From Myxococcales bacterium (GTDB lineage: Bacteria; Myxococcota_A; Polyangia; Polyangiales; Polyangiaceae), in contig JACPVJ010000006.1 of NCBI GenBank assembly GCA_016191785.1, positions 1 through 52,475 of the forward strand: DNA of 52,475 nucleotides, given 5' to 3'. The notes under the pieces were generated by a model that was not told the origin of the DNA, made no database searches, and saw only the letters and a list, made by a program, of their open reading frames with translations. The position numbers and the translations under genes were made by a program. This document shows positions 16,632-25,425 of the stretch, one piece after another (the first letter of the stretch is position 1; each line of letters opens with the position of its first letter).

Positions 16632-17465
16632 CTACTGGCCGATGGCCCGCTGCAGCGCGGCGTCCATTGCGTCGAGGGGGGCGGCCCGCCCGGTGTAGAG
16701 CTCGAACTGCCGCCCCGCCTGGTGAAGCAGCATGCGACCGCCGTGCACGGTCCGCGCGCCGGCCCGCTCCGCCAGCCCAAGGAGACGCGTGTGAATCGGC
16801 TTGTAGACGATGTCCATCACCACCACGCCGGGCGAGAGCATGGGCTCCGGAACCAGGGACTCGGCGCCGTACTCGTCCATCGTCGCGGACGTGCAGTTCA
16901 CGATGGCGTCGGGCCGGTGGCTGGCGAGGTCGCCCAGATTCGACACGGTGATCGAGAAGCCCTCGCGCGCTGCGGCCCGCGCCAGCTCTCGGGCCTTTTC
17001 CAGGGTGCGATTCGCGAGGTGCACGCGCATTTTCGCCTCGCAGAACGCGAACACCGCGGCTCGCGCGGCGCCGCCGGCCCCGAGCACGACCACGCTCTTG
17101 CCCTCGAGCTCGAGCGCCTCGGAGAGTGCGTGGGCCGCGCCCCATGCGTCGGTGTTGTGGCCGACCAGTTGTCCGTCGTCGTTGACGATGGTGTTCACCG
17201 CGCCGATCCGGCGAGCGACCGGGTCCAGGTGGTCCAGGAGCGGGATCACCGACAGCTTGAACGGCATCGAGACACCCAAGCCTCGGATCCCGAGCGCGCG
17301 CATCCCCGCCAGCGCGCCGGGCAAGTCGGCCCCGGTCACGGCGAACGGCACGTAGACGAAGCTCGCTCCGATGGCCTCGTAGCCAGCGCGGTGCATCGCG
17401 GCGCCGATCGATACCGGGTGCAGGGACAGCGAGCCGCACAAGGTGATCGGGGAATGCGGGCTCAC
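16632..17465 (-). CDS. aroE: shikimate dehydrogenase (NADP+)
   Basis: 277 aa. It reduces 3-dehydroshikimate to shikimate in aromatic amino acid synthesis. The N-terminal substrate domain has catalytic Lys70 in VSMPFK and Asp106 in GHNTDAWG, with AVNTIV before it. The Rossmann part has GAGGAARAA (about 129-137) and the NRTLEKA cofactor loop. The first substrate motif is GSLSLHPVS, a variant of the usual HSLSP pattern. It stands alone, upstream of and opposite to the tRNA-Arg gene. Confidence 0.93.
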   Translation of the reverse strand: MSPHSPITLCGSLSLHPVSIGAAMHRAGYEAIGASFVYVPFAVTGADLPGALAGMRALGIRGLGVSMPFKLSVIPLLDHLDPVARRIGAVNTIVNDDGQLVGHNTDAWGAAHALSEALELEGKSVVVLGAGGAARAAVFAFCEAKMRVHLANRTLEKARELARAAAREGFSITVSNLGDLASHRPDAIVNCTSATMDEYGAESLVPEPMLSPGVVVMDIVYKPIHTRLLGLAERAGARTVHGGRMLLHQAGRQFELYTGRAAPLDAMDAALQRAIGQ

Positions 17466-17540
17466 GCAGGGCAGGGTAGCGCGGGCCGAGGCGGCGGAAG
17501 GCCCGGAAAATCAGCCCGGGCGCCGCGCCCGTTTGTTCAG

Positions 17541-17568
17541 TTGAGTCGAGGCGCCGCCGTGCTATGAA
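17541..17568 (+). promoter_or_regulatory. predicted promoter of tRNA-Arg
   Basis: TTGAGT (17541-17546) and TATGAA (17563-17568) with a 16-bp spacer; the -10 box ends 12 bases before the mature tRNA. The boxes match the sigma-70 consensus in 4 of 6 positions each. Confidence 0.5.
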
Positions 17569-17580
17569 GCGCCCCTCAAC

Positions 17581-17657
17581 GCACCCGTAGCTCAGCTGGA
17601 TAGAGCATCGGTCTACGGAACCGAGGGTCGCATGTTCGAATCATGCCGGGTGCGCCA
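17581..17657 (+). tRNA. tRNA-Arg (anticodon ACG), CCA encoded
   Basis: A full cloverleaf is readable: acceptor GCACCCG/CGGGTGC, D arm GCTC...GAGC, anticodon stem TCGGT/ACCGA with loop CTACGGA (anticodon ACG, read as ICG after deamination), T arm GCATGTTCGAATCATGC, discriminator G and encoded CCA at 17655-17657. An integrase gene lies 24 bp downstream, so the 3' half is the likely attachment site of the element to the right. No second copy of the 3' end was found in the window. Confidence 0.97.
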
Positions 17658-17681
17658 GATTTCAGCAGGATGGATGCTGGA

Positions 17682-19076
17682 TCACGGGACGAACAGGTTC
17701 GAGCCGTTGGAGGTTTTGCCACCAGTTGGCAAAACCCTCCCCCGTAGCTCCTCGATGAGGCCCGGCAGGTCCCGGGGGATCGGCAGGTCAGGACGCGGTA
17801 GCCAGTGCTCGGGGATCACCTCGGCTCTCTCGCGCACGTGGCCTGTGTACAGCGTCGTGAGCACGTCCGACGAGTGAGCGGTTAGCCGCCGACCTTCTAC
17901 CGCTTCCGGATCGATCCGCCGCAGCGTTCCCTCGACCCAGAGCCGCCTGAAGGAGTGGAAGTCCACGGGCCTGGTGCGTTCGGTCTCCTTGAACAGCTCT
18001 CGCCAGCGGCGAGTTCCGGGTCGTGGCGCTCGGGGATCGAAGCGACCAGAGCCAGATCGACGTGCTTCCAGATGAAGGAGAAGGAAGCAGCGGCGGAGAT
18101 CGAGCCTAAGCGCCTTCGCATGTCCGGTGGCGTGCTTCTCCAGGCCGATCCGGTCGCCAAGCTTTCCCACGCGGGTCACGGGGAAGACCGGACCTTCCTT
18201 CTTCTCACCCGTGAGCCTCCACCAAAGGCGCAGAACGTTCCGGAGATGGCCGGGCGTGAGGAAAAGCTGTGGCTGCATCGTCTTGTTCCTCGGAGCCCAC
18301 GCCGTCGCGAAATCTTCGTCGGGGAACAGGTCCACGTTCCACTTCCATCGATGGAGATCGGAGCCAACCCGCAGGCCGCCCAAGTACCTGGAGCACGTTG
18401 CGAGCACCTGTCGCTCCACGACGCCGTACCTCCATGACGTGGCCCGAGGATCGCCCTGCGATGGGTGCAGGTACTCCATGTAGAGACTCAGCTCGTCGTC
18501 GGTTGGGACAGCTCGGTGTCGCCGTGCCTCCTTCGGGATGTCCAGGTCAGGCAAGCGCACCCCGCTCATCGGGTTCACGAACGGCACGCCGGCCTCCTGA
18601 TAGGTCGCTCGGGACAGTACGTAGAGCCGATGGACCGCCTTCTTCACCTTGCTCACCGTGTACTTGGACCGGTTTCGCTTCGAGCAATCCACGAGGCATT
18701 GTTCGAACTGGAATGTTTGGATCCGATCAATCGGGAGATCCTGCACGGTCTCGGAGATGTAGCCGCGTGGAGGCGCCGAAAGCATCTGCTCGTAGTGGTC
18801 GGCAACCTTAGGCGTTCGTGATCCCCTAACACGAGCGACGAACATCTCGACGGCGACGCGGAATGAAGGCATCTCTTCGGACGCCGCCTTCACCTGCGCT
18901 ACCGAAGTGCCGGCTTCGATCTTCGAGATGTCGTTCGCTAGACGCTTCTCAGCCTCCGCTTGCGAGGCGCACCGGTACCGGAGCGTGTACCTGGTTCCAC
19001 GAATCATCGGGCGGGCTTGCCAGGCACCGTTGGTCCATTTCAGAGAAGGGGCTCGCGGCCGACCGCCCGTCTTCAC
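17682..19076 (-). CDS. int: tyrosine recombinase (integrase) of the element
   Basis: 464 aa. The catalytic set is present: Arg236 in GGLRVGSD, His374 and Arg377 in FHSFRRLW, His401 in LTAHSS, Tyr410 in TLYTGH. A lysine near 264-265 may complete it. Residues 1-60 form the arm-binding type domain and 70-170 the core-binding SAM-like domain. The region between the catalytic Arg and HxxR is longer than usual. It reads toward the tRNA, 24 bp from its 3' end, the standard placement for an integrase using that tRNA as attB. Its ATG overlaps the excisionase-like gene's stop (ATGA). Confidence 0.9.
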   Translation of the reverse strand: MKTGGRPRAPSLKWTNGAWQARPMIRGTRYTLRYRCASQAEAEKRLANDISKIEAGTSVAQVKAASEEMPSFRVAVEMFVARVRGSRTPKVADHYEQMLSAPPRGYISETVQDLPIDRIQTFQFEQCLVDCSKRNRSKYTVSKVKKAVHRLYVLSRATYQEAGVPFVNPMSGVRLPDLDIPKEARRHRAVPTDDELSLYMEYLHPSQGDPRATSWRYGVVERQVLATCSRYLGGLRVGSDLHRWKWNVDLFPDEDFATAWAPRNKTMQPQLFLTPGHLRNVLRLWWRLTGEKKEGPVFPVTRVGKLGDRIGLEKHATGHAKALRLDLRRCFLLLHLEARRSGSGRFDPRAPRPGTRRWRELFKETERTRPVDFHSFRRLWVEGTLRRIDPEAVEGRRLTAHSSDVLTTLYTGHVRERAEVIPEHWLPRPDLPIPRDLPGLIEELRGRVLPTGGKTSNGSNLFVP

Positions 19077-19678
19077 CGGGCCGTCCTCCGCCAGGCACGA
19101 ACCTCAACCAGATCGAACCGAACGGCGTGAGGACCAATTCTCCGCACCGGGAACCCAGGCTGTCTGCTCCATCGTCGGATCGTCTCGACGTGGACGCGGA
19201 GTCGCTCTGCAAGCTCGCGAGCAGTAAGGTGGCTCGTGTCTTCGGGCTCGCTGACGGTGCTGCTGATGGCCTCGACCACTGCCGCTCGCAGCTCGGCTCG
19301 GACCAGGGCCGCCACGCCGTCAAGGACATTGGAGACGCCTTGAGTCTGGCCGGCCAACGCGGACGATTCGGTCTGCTGCCTCGAAGGAGCAGAACTCGGG
19401 GGCGATGACGATAGCGGGGCCTGCGGACCTGTGTCTGGCTGATCTCGCCACCACCCGAGAACCGCTGCCATGGCTGGTGCGATCAACGAAGCCGGAATCG
19501 TGACTGTCCCATCCTTTCCGACTCTGGCCTCGAACCTCGCCTTCGGCTCAGGACGATCCCCCGGCGGGGGTGCCGGTGCGACAGGGTCGATGTTGGTGAC
19601 GGGGGCGTTCACGTCGGGGAGTACGACGGCACCCCGACCCCGATTAACCTCGGCGGCGGGCGGACGCTTCGAGCACAC
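19073..19678 (-). CDS. excisionase-like protein with C-terminal MerR/HTH_17-type domain
   Basis: 201 aa. The N-terminal 140 residues are Pro/Ala-rich and probably flexible with a helical stretch. The last 50 (LTARELAERLRVHVETIRRW...RFDLVEVRAWRR) form a winged helix-turn-helix of the excisionase/HTH_17 kind. It overlaps the integrase by 4 bases, so it is likely the recombination directionality factor or an integrase regulator. The long N-terminal extension is unusual for an excisionase. Confidence 0.7.
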   Translation of the reverse strand: MCSKRPPAAEVNRGRGAVVLPDVNAPVTNIDPVAPAPPPGDRPEPKARFEARVGKDGTVTIPASLIAPAMAAVLGWWRDQPDTGPQAPLSSSPPSSAPSRQQTESSALAGQTQGVSNVLDGVAALVRAELRAAVVEAISSTVSEPEDTSHLTARELAERLRVHVETIRRWSRQPGFPVRRIGPHAVRFDLVEVRAWRRTAR

Positions 19679-19681
19679 GGC

Positions 19682-21136
19682 TCAGCCCTCCGCTTTCGCC
19701 TTGGGCTTCTGAAAAACAAGGAGGGTCCGGTTGATCCCGAGAAGCCGCTTCTCCCTTTTCGCCCACTCGACGTCGTGGGGATCGCCCGATGCGAAGGGGA
19801 GAGGGCAGGCAATCTGGATGGCTAGCTTGAGCCCGGCTTTCGCCAGAGCAGCCGCCATGAAGTATGTGGACGGCTTTGACCAGTCGTCCGCCACGTCCTT
19901 CGTCAGGTTGTCCTGCATGAGGACCGCGACATAGCCGCCGGGCTCGACCGTCTCAGCAAGAACCTGGGCGACCCTGGTCAACCAAGCTTTCCACTCCGCC
20001 CACGGCTTCGAGGAAGCGGCCCCCTCGCCGTACTTGTCGTCGTTGAGGGTCCAGTACGGCGGATCAGCGAACACAAGAGCCGCTTTCCCCTCCGTGCCCG
20101 GCACCGGGCCGTCTTCGATCTTGTGCTGGCTGATGTCTGTCCGCTCCCCGTGAGGATGAAGGTCGGCCATCAGGCACGCACGACCGAGCGCACGGCAAAC
20201 ATCTCCGGTGACGCCTCCGCCGGCCATCGGATCAACTACAAGATCCCCGGGTTTGGTGAAGTAGTGGAGAAGGTTGGCCACCAAGCTGGCCGGGATGTTG
20301 CCCGGGTGCGTTTTTCCGAAGCCGGGGTCGAGATCCTTGAAGGTCCACACGTCATGGATTTTCAAGGTGAAGAGCTTCTCGAACTCGACGTTGCCGTTCT
20401 TGATGGCTCTCTCTGCCTCGGAGGCTCTCGCTTCCTTCCGAATCTCATTGATGACTGACGCTACAGTCTGCTTGCTCTCCCCTTTGATTACGGCCCTCAT
20501 CTTCTCGGGTGCCTTCTCCCAGGCAGCCTTGGCATCGCTGACCGTTCGGCCGCTAACTCCGGCGAGCTTGGCAACCTGGTCTCGGACCTGGGGGGCACGC
20601 TTCTTCTTGCCCTGAGGCAACGTCGCCTCAGCCTTGGCACTCTTCCCCGCCTTCTTGGCCTCTGCCTTCGCGTTTGCCGCCGCTGAGCCGCCCTTCGAAG
20701 CTCCGTCCTTGATCTTCCCCTTTGCTGCCGCCCGGAACGGAGCCATGACCTCCTCCGACGTAGAGGGGTCGGTGATCATCGCAGCTCTCTGGCTCTCCGT
20801 CAGGTGCCGCCGACAGAGATTATCGAGAACGAGGTGCTGCATCTCCTCGCTGGGCGTGAGGTCTCGCCGCTCGATAAGAAGATCGATCCCCAGCTCCTCT
20901 GCGATCTGCTTCCGGGTGTGGCCATCGACCATCTGCCCCTTCTGGTTCACCAGGGCCGGCTTGCGAAAGCTGTTGGCCTTCACGTCTGCCTTGATTACCT
21001 CGTACTGGTCCTTGGAGATCGCCGGCACCAAATGCCGCTTGGGGTGGGGCTCGATTGTCTTGGGGTCAACCAGCTCCGGGGTCGCCTGGTTCGAGTCGCC
21101 CAATTCCTTCTTTTTCGTACCCATCGCTTCATCCAC
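19682..21136 (-). CDS. ParB-like N-terminal domain fused to a DNA methyltransferase
   Basis: 484 aa. Residues about 20-110 are a ParB/Srx-type domain (IEPHPKRHLVPAI, ALVNQKGQMVDGHTRKQIAEELG); 180-235 look like the helical region that follows in ParB proteins (VAKLAGVSGRTVSDAKAAW). The C-terminal half is a SAM-dependent methyltransferase with motif X-like HPGNIPASLV, motif I VVDPMAGGGVTG (301-312) and catalytic motif IV DPPYW (358-362), the signature of N6-adenine or N4-cytosine enzymes. No cognate nuclease lies beside it, so it may be an orphan enzyme for self-protection or anti-restriction. A GGGGGG ribosome site lies 7-8 bases before the ATG. Confidence 0.85.
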   Translation of the reverse strand: MDEAMGTKKKELGDSNQATPELVDPKTIEPHPKRHLVPAISKDQYEVIKADVKANSFRKPALVNQKGQMVDGHTRKQIAEELGIDLLIERRDLTPSEEMQHLVLDNLCRRHLTESQRAAMITDPSTSEEVMAPFRAAAKGKIKDGASKGGSAAANAKAEAKKAGKSAKAEATLPQGKKKRAPQVRDQVAKLAGVSGRTVSDAKAAWEKAPEKMRAVIKGESKQTVASVINEIRKEARASEAERAIKNGNVEFEKLFTLKIHDVWTFKDLDPGFGKTHPGNIPASLVANLLHYFTKPGDLVVDPMAGGGVTGDVCRALGRACLMADLHPHGERTDISQHKIEDGPVPGTEGKAALVFADPPYWTLNDDKYGEGAASSKPWAEWKAWLTRVAQVLAETVEPGGYVAVLMQDNLTKDVADDWSKPSTYFMAAALAKAGLKLAIQIACPLPFASGDPHDVEWAKREKRLLGINRTLLVFQKPKAKAEG

Positions 21137-21507
21137 ATTTCCCCCCGAAAGGACCCTCCGACGTGGAGGAACTGCGGGGATGTGGTTCGGCTACACCGGC
21201 TGAAGGCTCATACCGGAAGGCAGGGAAGAACGAGCCACAGGAAGACCACAATTAGGCACCAAACTCAGGGTTTCCTGAGATCCATAGCTATCATCTCGGA
21301 ACTCTTTGTCGCTCCCGGAGTATCTCGCGCATACAGATTCCAGCACCGTTAGCGCTGGATCGTGACTCCTAGAGTGATGGAGTGTTCTTGGCGATCAAGG
21401 CGACTCAACTATCTCAGATCTGGAGTCGGCTGATTTTGGCCGCGGAATGCAGTCTTCCCGTCAGGGTTATCTCACTTGTCGAAGTCTTCGCGGCACCTAT
21501 CGACGAA
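21137..21507. promoter_or_regulatory. intergenic region with three dyads, likely control region
   Basis: No convincing gene here. Three inverted repeats cluster within 100 bp: CTCAGG/CCTGAG with loop GTTT (21264-21279); CCTGAGAT/ATCTCGG flanking the palindrome ATAGCTAT (21274-21299); and TCCAGC/GCTGGA (21339-21359). The region is AT-richer than the coding DNA around it. It lies upstream of the methyltransferase gene (minus strand) and could hold its promoter and operators, or a cis site for transfer or recombination. Confidence 0.4.
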
Positions 21508-21903
21508 TTAACATTGGCCAGATGCCTGACGGGCATCGACCGCAAGCCTCGCGGCAAGCGGCAGGAGCCGGCTGGCTCGCCAGAGCAGTCGGGGAGCCTC
21601 GGAACGTGGAGCACGACTTGCTCGACGAGCCTGATCTTGATGTCGTCGCAAGAGCTGCGTGGCCATGTGCATCAGCGCATCGTGCGGGTCCAGACCCTCG
21701 ATCGCCCTGAGCATGGAGACGCCTCCGGCAACCAACGCGATCTCGGTCAAGTAGAACTTCACTGCTTGGGGGTCATCCCAGTGCGGCCTTCTTGGCAGCC
21801 GGCACGGGATCCGGATCGGAGGACGCCCCCGCTTTCGACGACGACGACGAGAATTCGTGGGTGCGGCAAATCGCTGAGTGAACTGGACTTCTGCGTCGGA
21901 CAT
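21508..21903 (-). CDS. small basic protein, function unknown (uncertain)
   Basis: 131 aa. An arginine-rich segment (SRRRRRKRGRPP) is followed by a helical stretch (VKFYLTEIALVAGGVSMLRAIEGLDPHDALMHMATQLLRRH), so nucleic-acid binding is conceivable. No clear ribosome site precedes the ATG, and competing open frames exist on the other strand. Composition favours this frame, but only weakly. Confidence 0.35.
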   Translation of the reverse strand: MSDAEVQFTQRFAAPTNSRRRRRKRGRPPIRIPCRLPRRPHWDDPQAVKFYLTEIALVAGGVSMLRAIEGLDPHDALMHMATQLLRRHQDQARRASRAPRSEAPRLLWRASRLLPLAARLAVDARQASGQC

Positions 21904-22046
21904 CGCGTCTGATCATTTACCAGATTTGCAGTGGCCAGCTCCGACCGCCGGGTGTGCGTGTCGGGTTTGTGAGGGTAGGGCGGCTCGCTGATTTCCTTAT
22001 CAGCCCGTTGAATTGGAGCACCCGCTCCTTTTCGACGAGGTTGACC

Positions 22047-22241
22047 ATGACGACGAAGACCAAGCCTACCCGCGTCCTAAATGTGCGCATCGAGCAGGAC
22101 CTCTTTCTTGAGGTTCGCTCTCGTGCAGGGAAAACAGACCGCACCAATGCGGAGTTGGTGACTGAGGCGCTGAGGCTCTTGGTGGCAAAGCAGGCGTCTG
22201 CCGAGGGCAACGACAACTCCAACCCCGGGGCCACCCCCTGA
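22047..22241 (+). CDS. small ribbon-helix-helix-like protein
   Basis: 64 aa. TRVLNVRIEQDLFLEVRSRA followed by an ELVTEALRLLV helix has the strand-helix-helix pattern of RHH DNA-binding or antitoxin-like proteins. GAGG lies 6 bases before ATG 22047; earlier in-frame codons lack one. It directly precedes the replication gene and may regulate it. Confidence 0.65.
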   Translation: MTTKTKPTRVLNVRIEQDLFLEVRSRAGKTDRTNAELVTEALRLLVAKQASAEGNDNSNPGATP

Positions 22242-22308
22242 AAGACTTCGGCCCCGGGCTCGCCTGACTCACCAGATGAGACGAGCACCGAGGCCGATGG
22301 AGGATGTG

Positions 22309-25137
22309 ATGACCTCTGATAGTGATTCTACACCAACGCTCTGGGCTGAGCACGTCGAGCTGCTAAGGAAGCGCGGCATCCCCGAGGACCTCGCGCTCAA
22401 GTACGGTTTGAGGTCCGTATCCGCCGGTCAGATCAAGGGTCTCCGCCTCTCGGAGGGAAGGGGAACCTACCCCGGTCTGCCCGGTTACGATACGAGTGGC
22501 ATTCTGATCCCCTACGCGAAGTGCCAGGACGGCATTCCGAGATGCCGCATCCGAGCGGATCGCACCGAGTACGTCGCGAACGAAGAGCCAGTCCCCGGTG
22601 TTCACGCTGCCGGTGACCTCGTCAAAATTCCACGGTACATCGCCCAAGCTCAGCTAGGCGTAGTGCCGTACATCGCGACGGCCATGCGTTACTCCGAGGA
22701 CGTGAGCCGCAACATCTTCGTGGCCGAAGCACCGCTGAAGGCTCTTTCGCTGCGGGCCCACGGGTTTGTGGCCGTCGGATTGGGCGGTGTTCTTGCCGGA
22801 GCCCACGACCGGGCTGCACTGCACGATCTTGAGGAGGTCACTGCCCATCCCGAGCTGCGTCGGATCAACTGGCAGCGCCGCCGAACCTACGTCGTATTCG
22901 ACGCTGGTATGACGGAGAACCCACTTGTCGCGCTCGGTGCCGCTCGCACCGCCCACGTTCTCCGGGGACTCGGAGCCGACGTGTTGATCATCACGCTTCC
23001 GTTTCTGCGAGAGGACATCAATCTCGAAACCGGCCTCATGTACACGAGGACCGATCAAGGGCCAGACGATTTTCTGGCAAGAAATGGAATAGAGGCGTTC
23101 AACCAGCTCGTCGAGCTGGCGGTGCCAGCATGTCCGGTGACGCGCATTCAAATTGCCGTCGGTGACCTGCCCCGAGGAGATCACGGAGCCAGAGTAGCTG
23201 CCGCGTCTAGGGTCGGAGGGCTCCTCACCGACTTGCCGTTCCAGGCACTCCTCCGGGTTGCTGGCCCGGCCGAACAGGCCGGATGCGCTGCCGTAACCGA
23301 GCGACTCAAGATCGGGATCGGTGCCTATCGGACTGCCGCAAGGGAGTTTGACCAGCGCATCCGTCAGCGGGTCGAGGAGCAGGCTGGAGACACCTCGTAC
23401 TGCGTGAGAGATGGAGCCTTCTTCACGGGTGAACGGCGGTTGACCAACTTCACCGCCAAGGTCGTCGAGGAGATCCTCCGCGACGCGGGCGACCACCAGG
23501 CACGGGTCTTCAGGATCGAAGGTGAACTTGCATCGGGTGCGAAGCTGCCAGCGCTCACTGTGGATGCGAGCGAGTTTTCGGAGATGGCCTGGGTCGTCGA
23601 GCGCTGGGGAGCCAATGCCGTCGTGGAGGCCGGTCGAGGCGTCGCCGATCATGCTCGTGCCGCCATCCAGACCCTTTCATCCCCGACCTCCCGGGTCGTC
23701 TACACGGGCTACGGCTGGCGGGAGATCGAAGGCCGCCAAGTGTACCTGGTCCCTGGACCGCACGTTCCCGAGGGCGTTGAGATCGAGCACGACATCCGTG
23801 GCTATCACCTGGACGGAGACGGTGACGTTGCCCAGGCGTACCAGGCGATCCTTGCTCTACACGATGTAGCGCCACCCGAGGTTGTAGTTCCGCTCATTGG
23901 AGCGGCGTTCATCGCTCCTTTCTCGATGGCCTTGGAGTTGGACTTCGCGTTCTGGCTTTCCGGCCGGTCCGGGACGAGGAAGTCGTCGCTTGCTGCCTTG
24001 ATCTTGTCGTTCTTCGGAACGTTCACGTTGACTAGCTTGCCGTTGAACTTCCAGGGCACGGTGACGTACTTGGAGGCTCGCCTCCACGAGCTTCGGGACG
24101 TGCTCACCGTTGTGGACAACTACATCCCACCCCAAACGGGAAAGGATCTTCAGGATCAGACGAGCAAGGCGGTCAGGACGGTGCAGGCTATTGGTGATCG
24201 GGCTTCTCGGGGGCGCTGTAGCCGGGACGCATCGGTGCGACCGAGCAGAGATCCTCAGGGGCTCGTCATCTTCACCGGTGAACGGCTTCCGGCCGAGAAC
24301 GAGTCAACGCTGGGCCGGTTGCTGGTGATCTCGATCACGGAAAACACGATCAACTTGGACAGCCTCTCCGAGGCCCAGGCTTCGGCCGACATGCTCAGGG
24401 TGGCCATGAGGGCGATGATCGAGCGGGCCGGTGCCGATCTAGCCGGCTGCGTCAGACGGCTCCGTGACCGCCGGGACGACCTTGCTCGCGCTCTCCGACA
24501 ACGACTACCGGAAGCCCACGGTCGAACCCCAGGTGCTCTGGCGGCTGCGTTGGCGGGCTACGAACTCATGGTTGCCCATGCCGTCGCGGTCGGCGCTGCC
24601 ACCGAGGAAGCAGCAGAGTCGGCCCGTTTTTCCGCATTCCAGGCTGTGCTCCAGGTCGGCAAGTCCCAGCCCAAGATCGAAAGCGTCGGCCCCGCTGGTT
24701 GGTACCTCACCGCTGTCCGGGCGATGGTGGCCCAGGGAACCCGCGTTCTTGTAGGCGAGCACGAACCCCTAAACACGACCAAGACCGTCGGCCAGCACGA
24801 TGTCGAGGTCAAGAACGGCATCGGATGGAAGACACAGGAACATGCCTACCTCCATCCGGAACTCTCCTGGCACGCCGTCAAGGAGTTCTGGAAGGACAAC
24901 CTCCAGTACACGAAGACAGACTGCCATCGGGATCTGGCCGAGCGTGGCCTTCTCCTCGACCGGGACACCGAGAAAGGGGGCGAGCGGTACACGAGCCGCA
25001 GGTCGGTCGGTGGCACTCGCGAGCGTGTTCTGGTCCTGGCTTTAGACCAGATCTTGGAGGCTGATCCATCGAGTGGGCCTGCCCTGGCTGAGGTCATCAG
25101 CATCGAAGACTACCTCGATGGCTCGGGAAGCGTCTGA
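22309..25137 (+). CDS. primase/helicase-like replication protein (DUF3854-like plus P-loop ATPase)
   Basis: 942 aa. ATG 22309 is preceded by GGAGG at 5 bases. Residues about 10-270 resemble the DUF3854 TOPRIM-like domain of mobile-element primases (VVFDAGMTENPLVALGAART, then GADVLIITLP). The C-terminal half contains a P-loop, SGRSGTRKSSLAAL (near residues 550-560), an acidic VVDNYIPP candidate Walker B at about 600-610, and a conserved LVIFTGERLP, as in DUF927-type superfamily III-like helicases. It is probably the element's replication initiator or helicase, acting on its own origin. The downstream region carries short repeats that could be that origin. Confidence 0.75.
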   Translation: MTSDSDSTPTLWAEHVELLRKRGIPEDLALKYGLRSVSAGQIKGLRLSEGRGTYPGLPGYDTSGILIPYAKCQDGIPRCRIRADRTEYVANEEPVPGVHAAGDLVKIPRYIAQAQLGVVPYIATAMRYSEDVSRNIFVAEAPLKALSLRAHGFVAVGLGGVLAGAHDRAALHDLEEVTAHPELRRINWQRRRTYVVFDAGMTENPLVALGAARTAHVLRGLGADVLIITLPFLREDINLETGLMYTRTDQGPDDFLARNGIEAFNQLVELAVPACPVTRIQIAVGDLPRGDHGARVAAASRVGGLLTDLPFQALLRVAGPAEQAGCAAVTERLKIGIGAYRTAAREFDQRIRQRVEEQAGDTSYCVRDGAFFTGERRLTNFTAKVVEEILRDAGDHQARVFRIEGELASGAKLPALTVDASEFSEMAWVVERWGANAVVEAGRGVADHARAAIQTLSSPTSRVVYTGYGWREIEGRQVYLVPGPHVPEGVEIEHDIRGYHLDGDGDVAQAYQAILALHDVAPPEVVVPLIGAAFIAPFSMALELDFAFWLSGRSGTRKSSLAALILSFFGTFTLTSLPLNFQGTVTYLEARLHELRDVLTVVDNYIPPQTGKDLQDQTSKAVRTVQAIGDRASRGRCSRDASVRPSRDPQGLVIFTGERLPAENESTLGRLLVISITENTINLDSLSEAQASADMLRVAMRAMIERAGADLAGCVRRLRDRRDDLARALRQRLPEAHGRTPGALAAALAGYELMVAHAVAVGAATEEAAESARFSAFQAVLQVGKSQPKIESVGPAGWYLTAVRAMVAQGTRVLVGEHEPLNTTKTVGQHDVEVKNGIGWKTQEHAYLHPELSWHAVKEFWKDNLQYTKTDCHRDLAERGLLLDRDTEKGGERYTSRRSVGGTRERVLVLALDQILEADPSSGPALAEVISIEDYLDGSGSV

Positions 25138-25148
25138 TGCCCACGACC

Positions 25149-25373
25149 TGGCCCACTTGTCCCATTGGTGGTCCACGGAAGCTGAGGAGGTGGGCCACCG
25201 GTTTTCGCGGAAGTCTCGCTCGGATTCCTTCTGGTGGCCCACCTGGTCCAGTTTGGGGAGGTACAACTACATATGAAGGGATTCCTGAAAATGGAGATCC
25301 CAGTTCCATTTCCTTGGAGGGGTCCACACACACCTCTGCCCCCCTAAGAGTGGGCCAGTGGGCCACATGGTCC
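25149..25373. repeat. iteron-like cluster of GGCCCAC / GTGGGCC motifs
   Basis: Five occurrences in 225 bp: 25149-25162 (TGGCCCACTTGTCC), 25190-25198, 25235-25249 (TGGCCCACCTGGTCC), 25350-25357 and 25358-25373 (GTGGGCCACATGGTCC). They are unevenly spaced and occur in both orientations. The 288-bp gap that holds them (25138-25425) otherwise shows no convincing gene. Position right after the replication gene suggests binding sites or an origin; a decayed coding remnant is the alternative. Confidence 0.35.
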
Positions 25374-25425
25374 GAGGCGCCTCAATACTCCTTTACTGCC
25401 GTCGCATGTGCCGGAGAACACGCAC

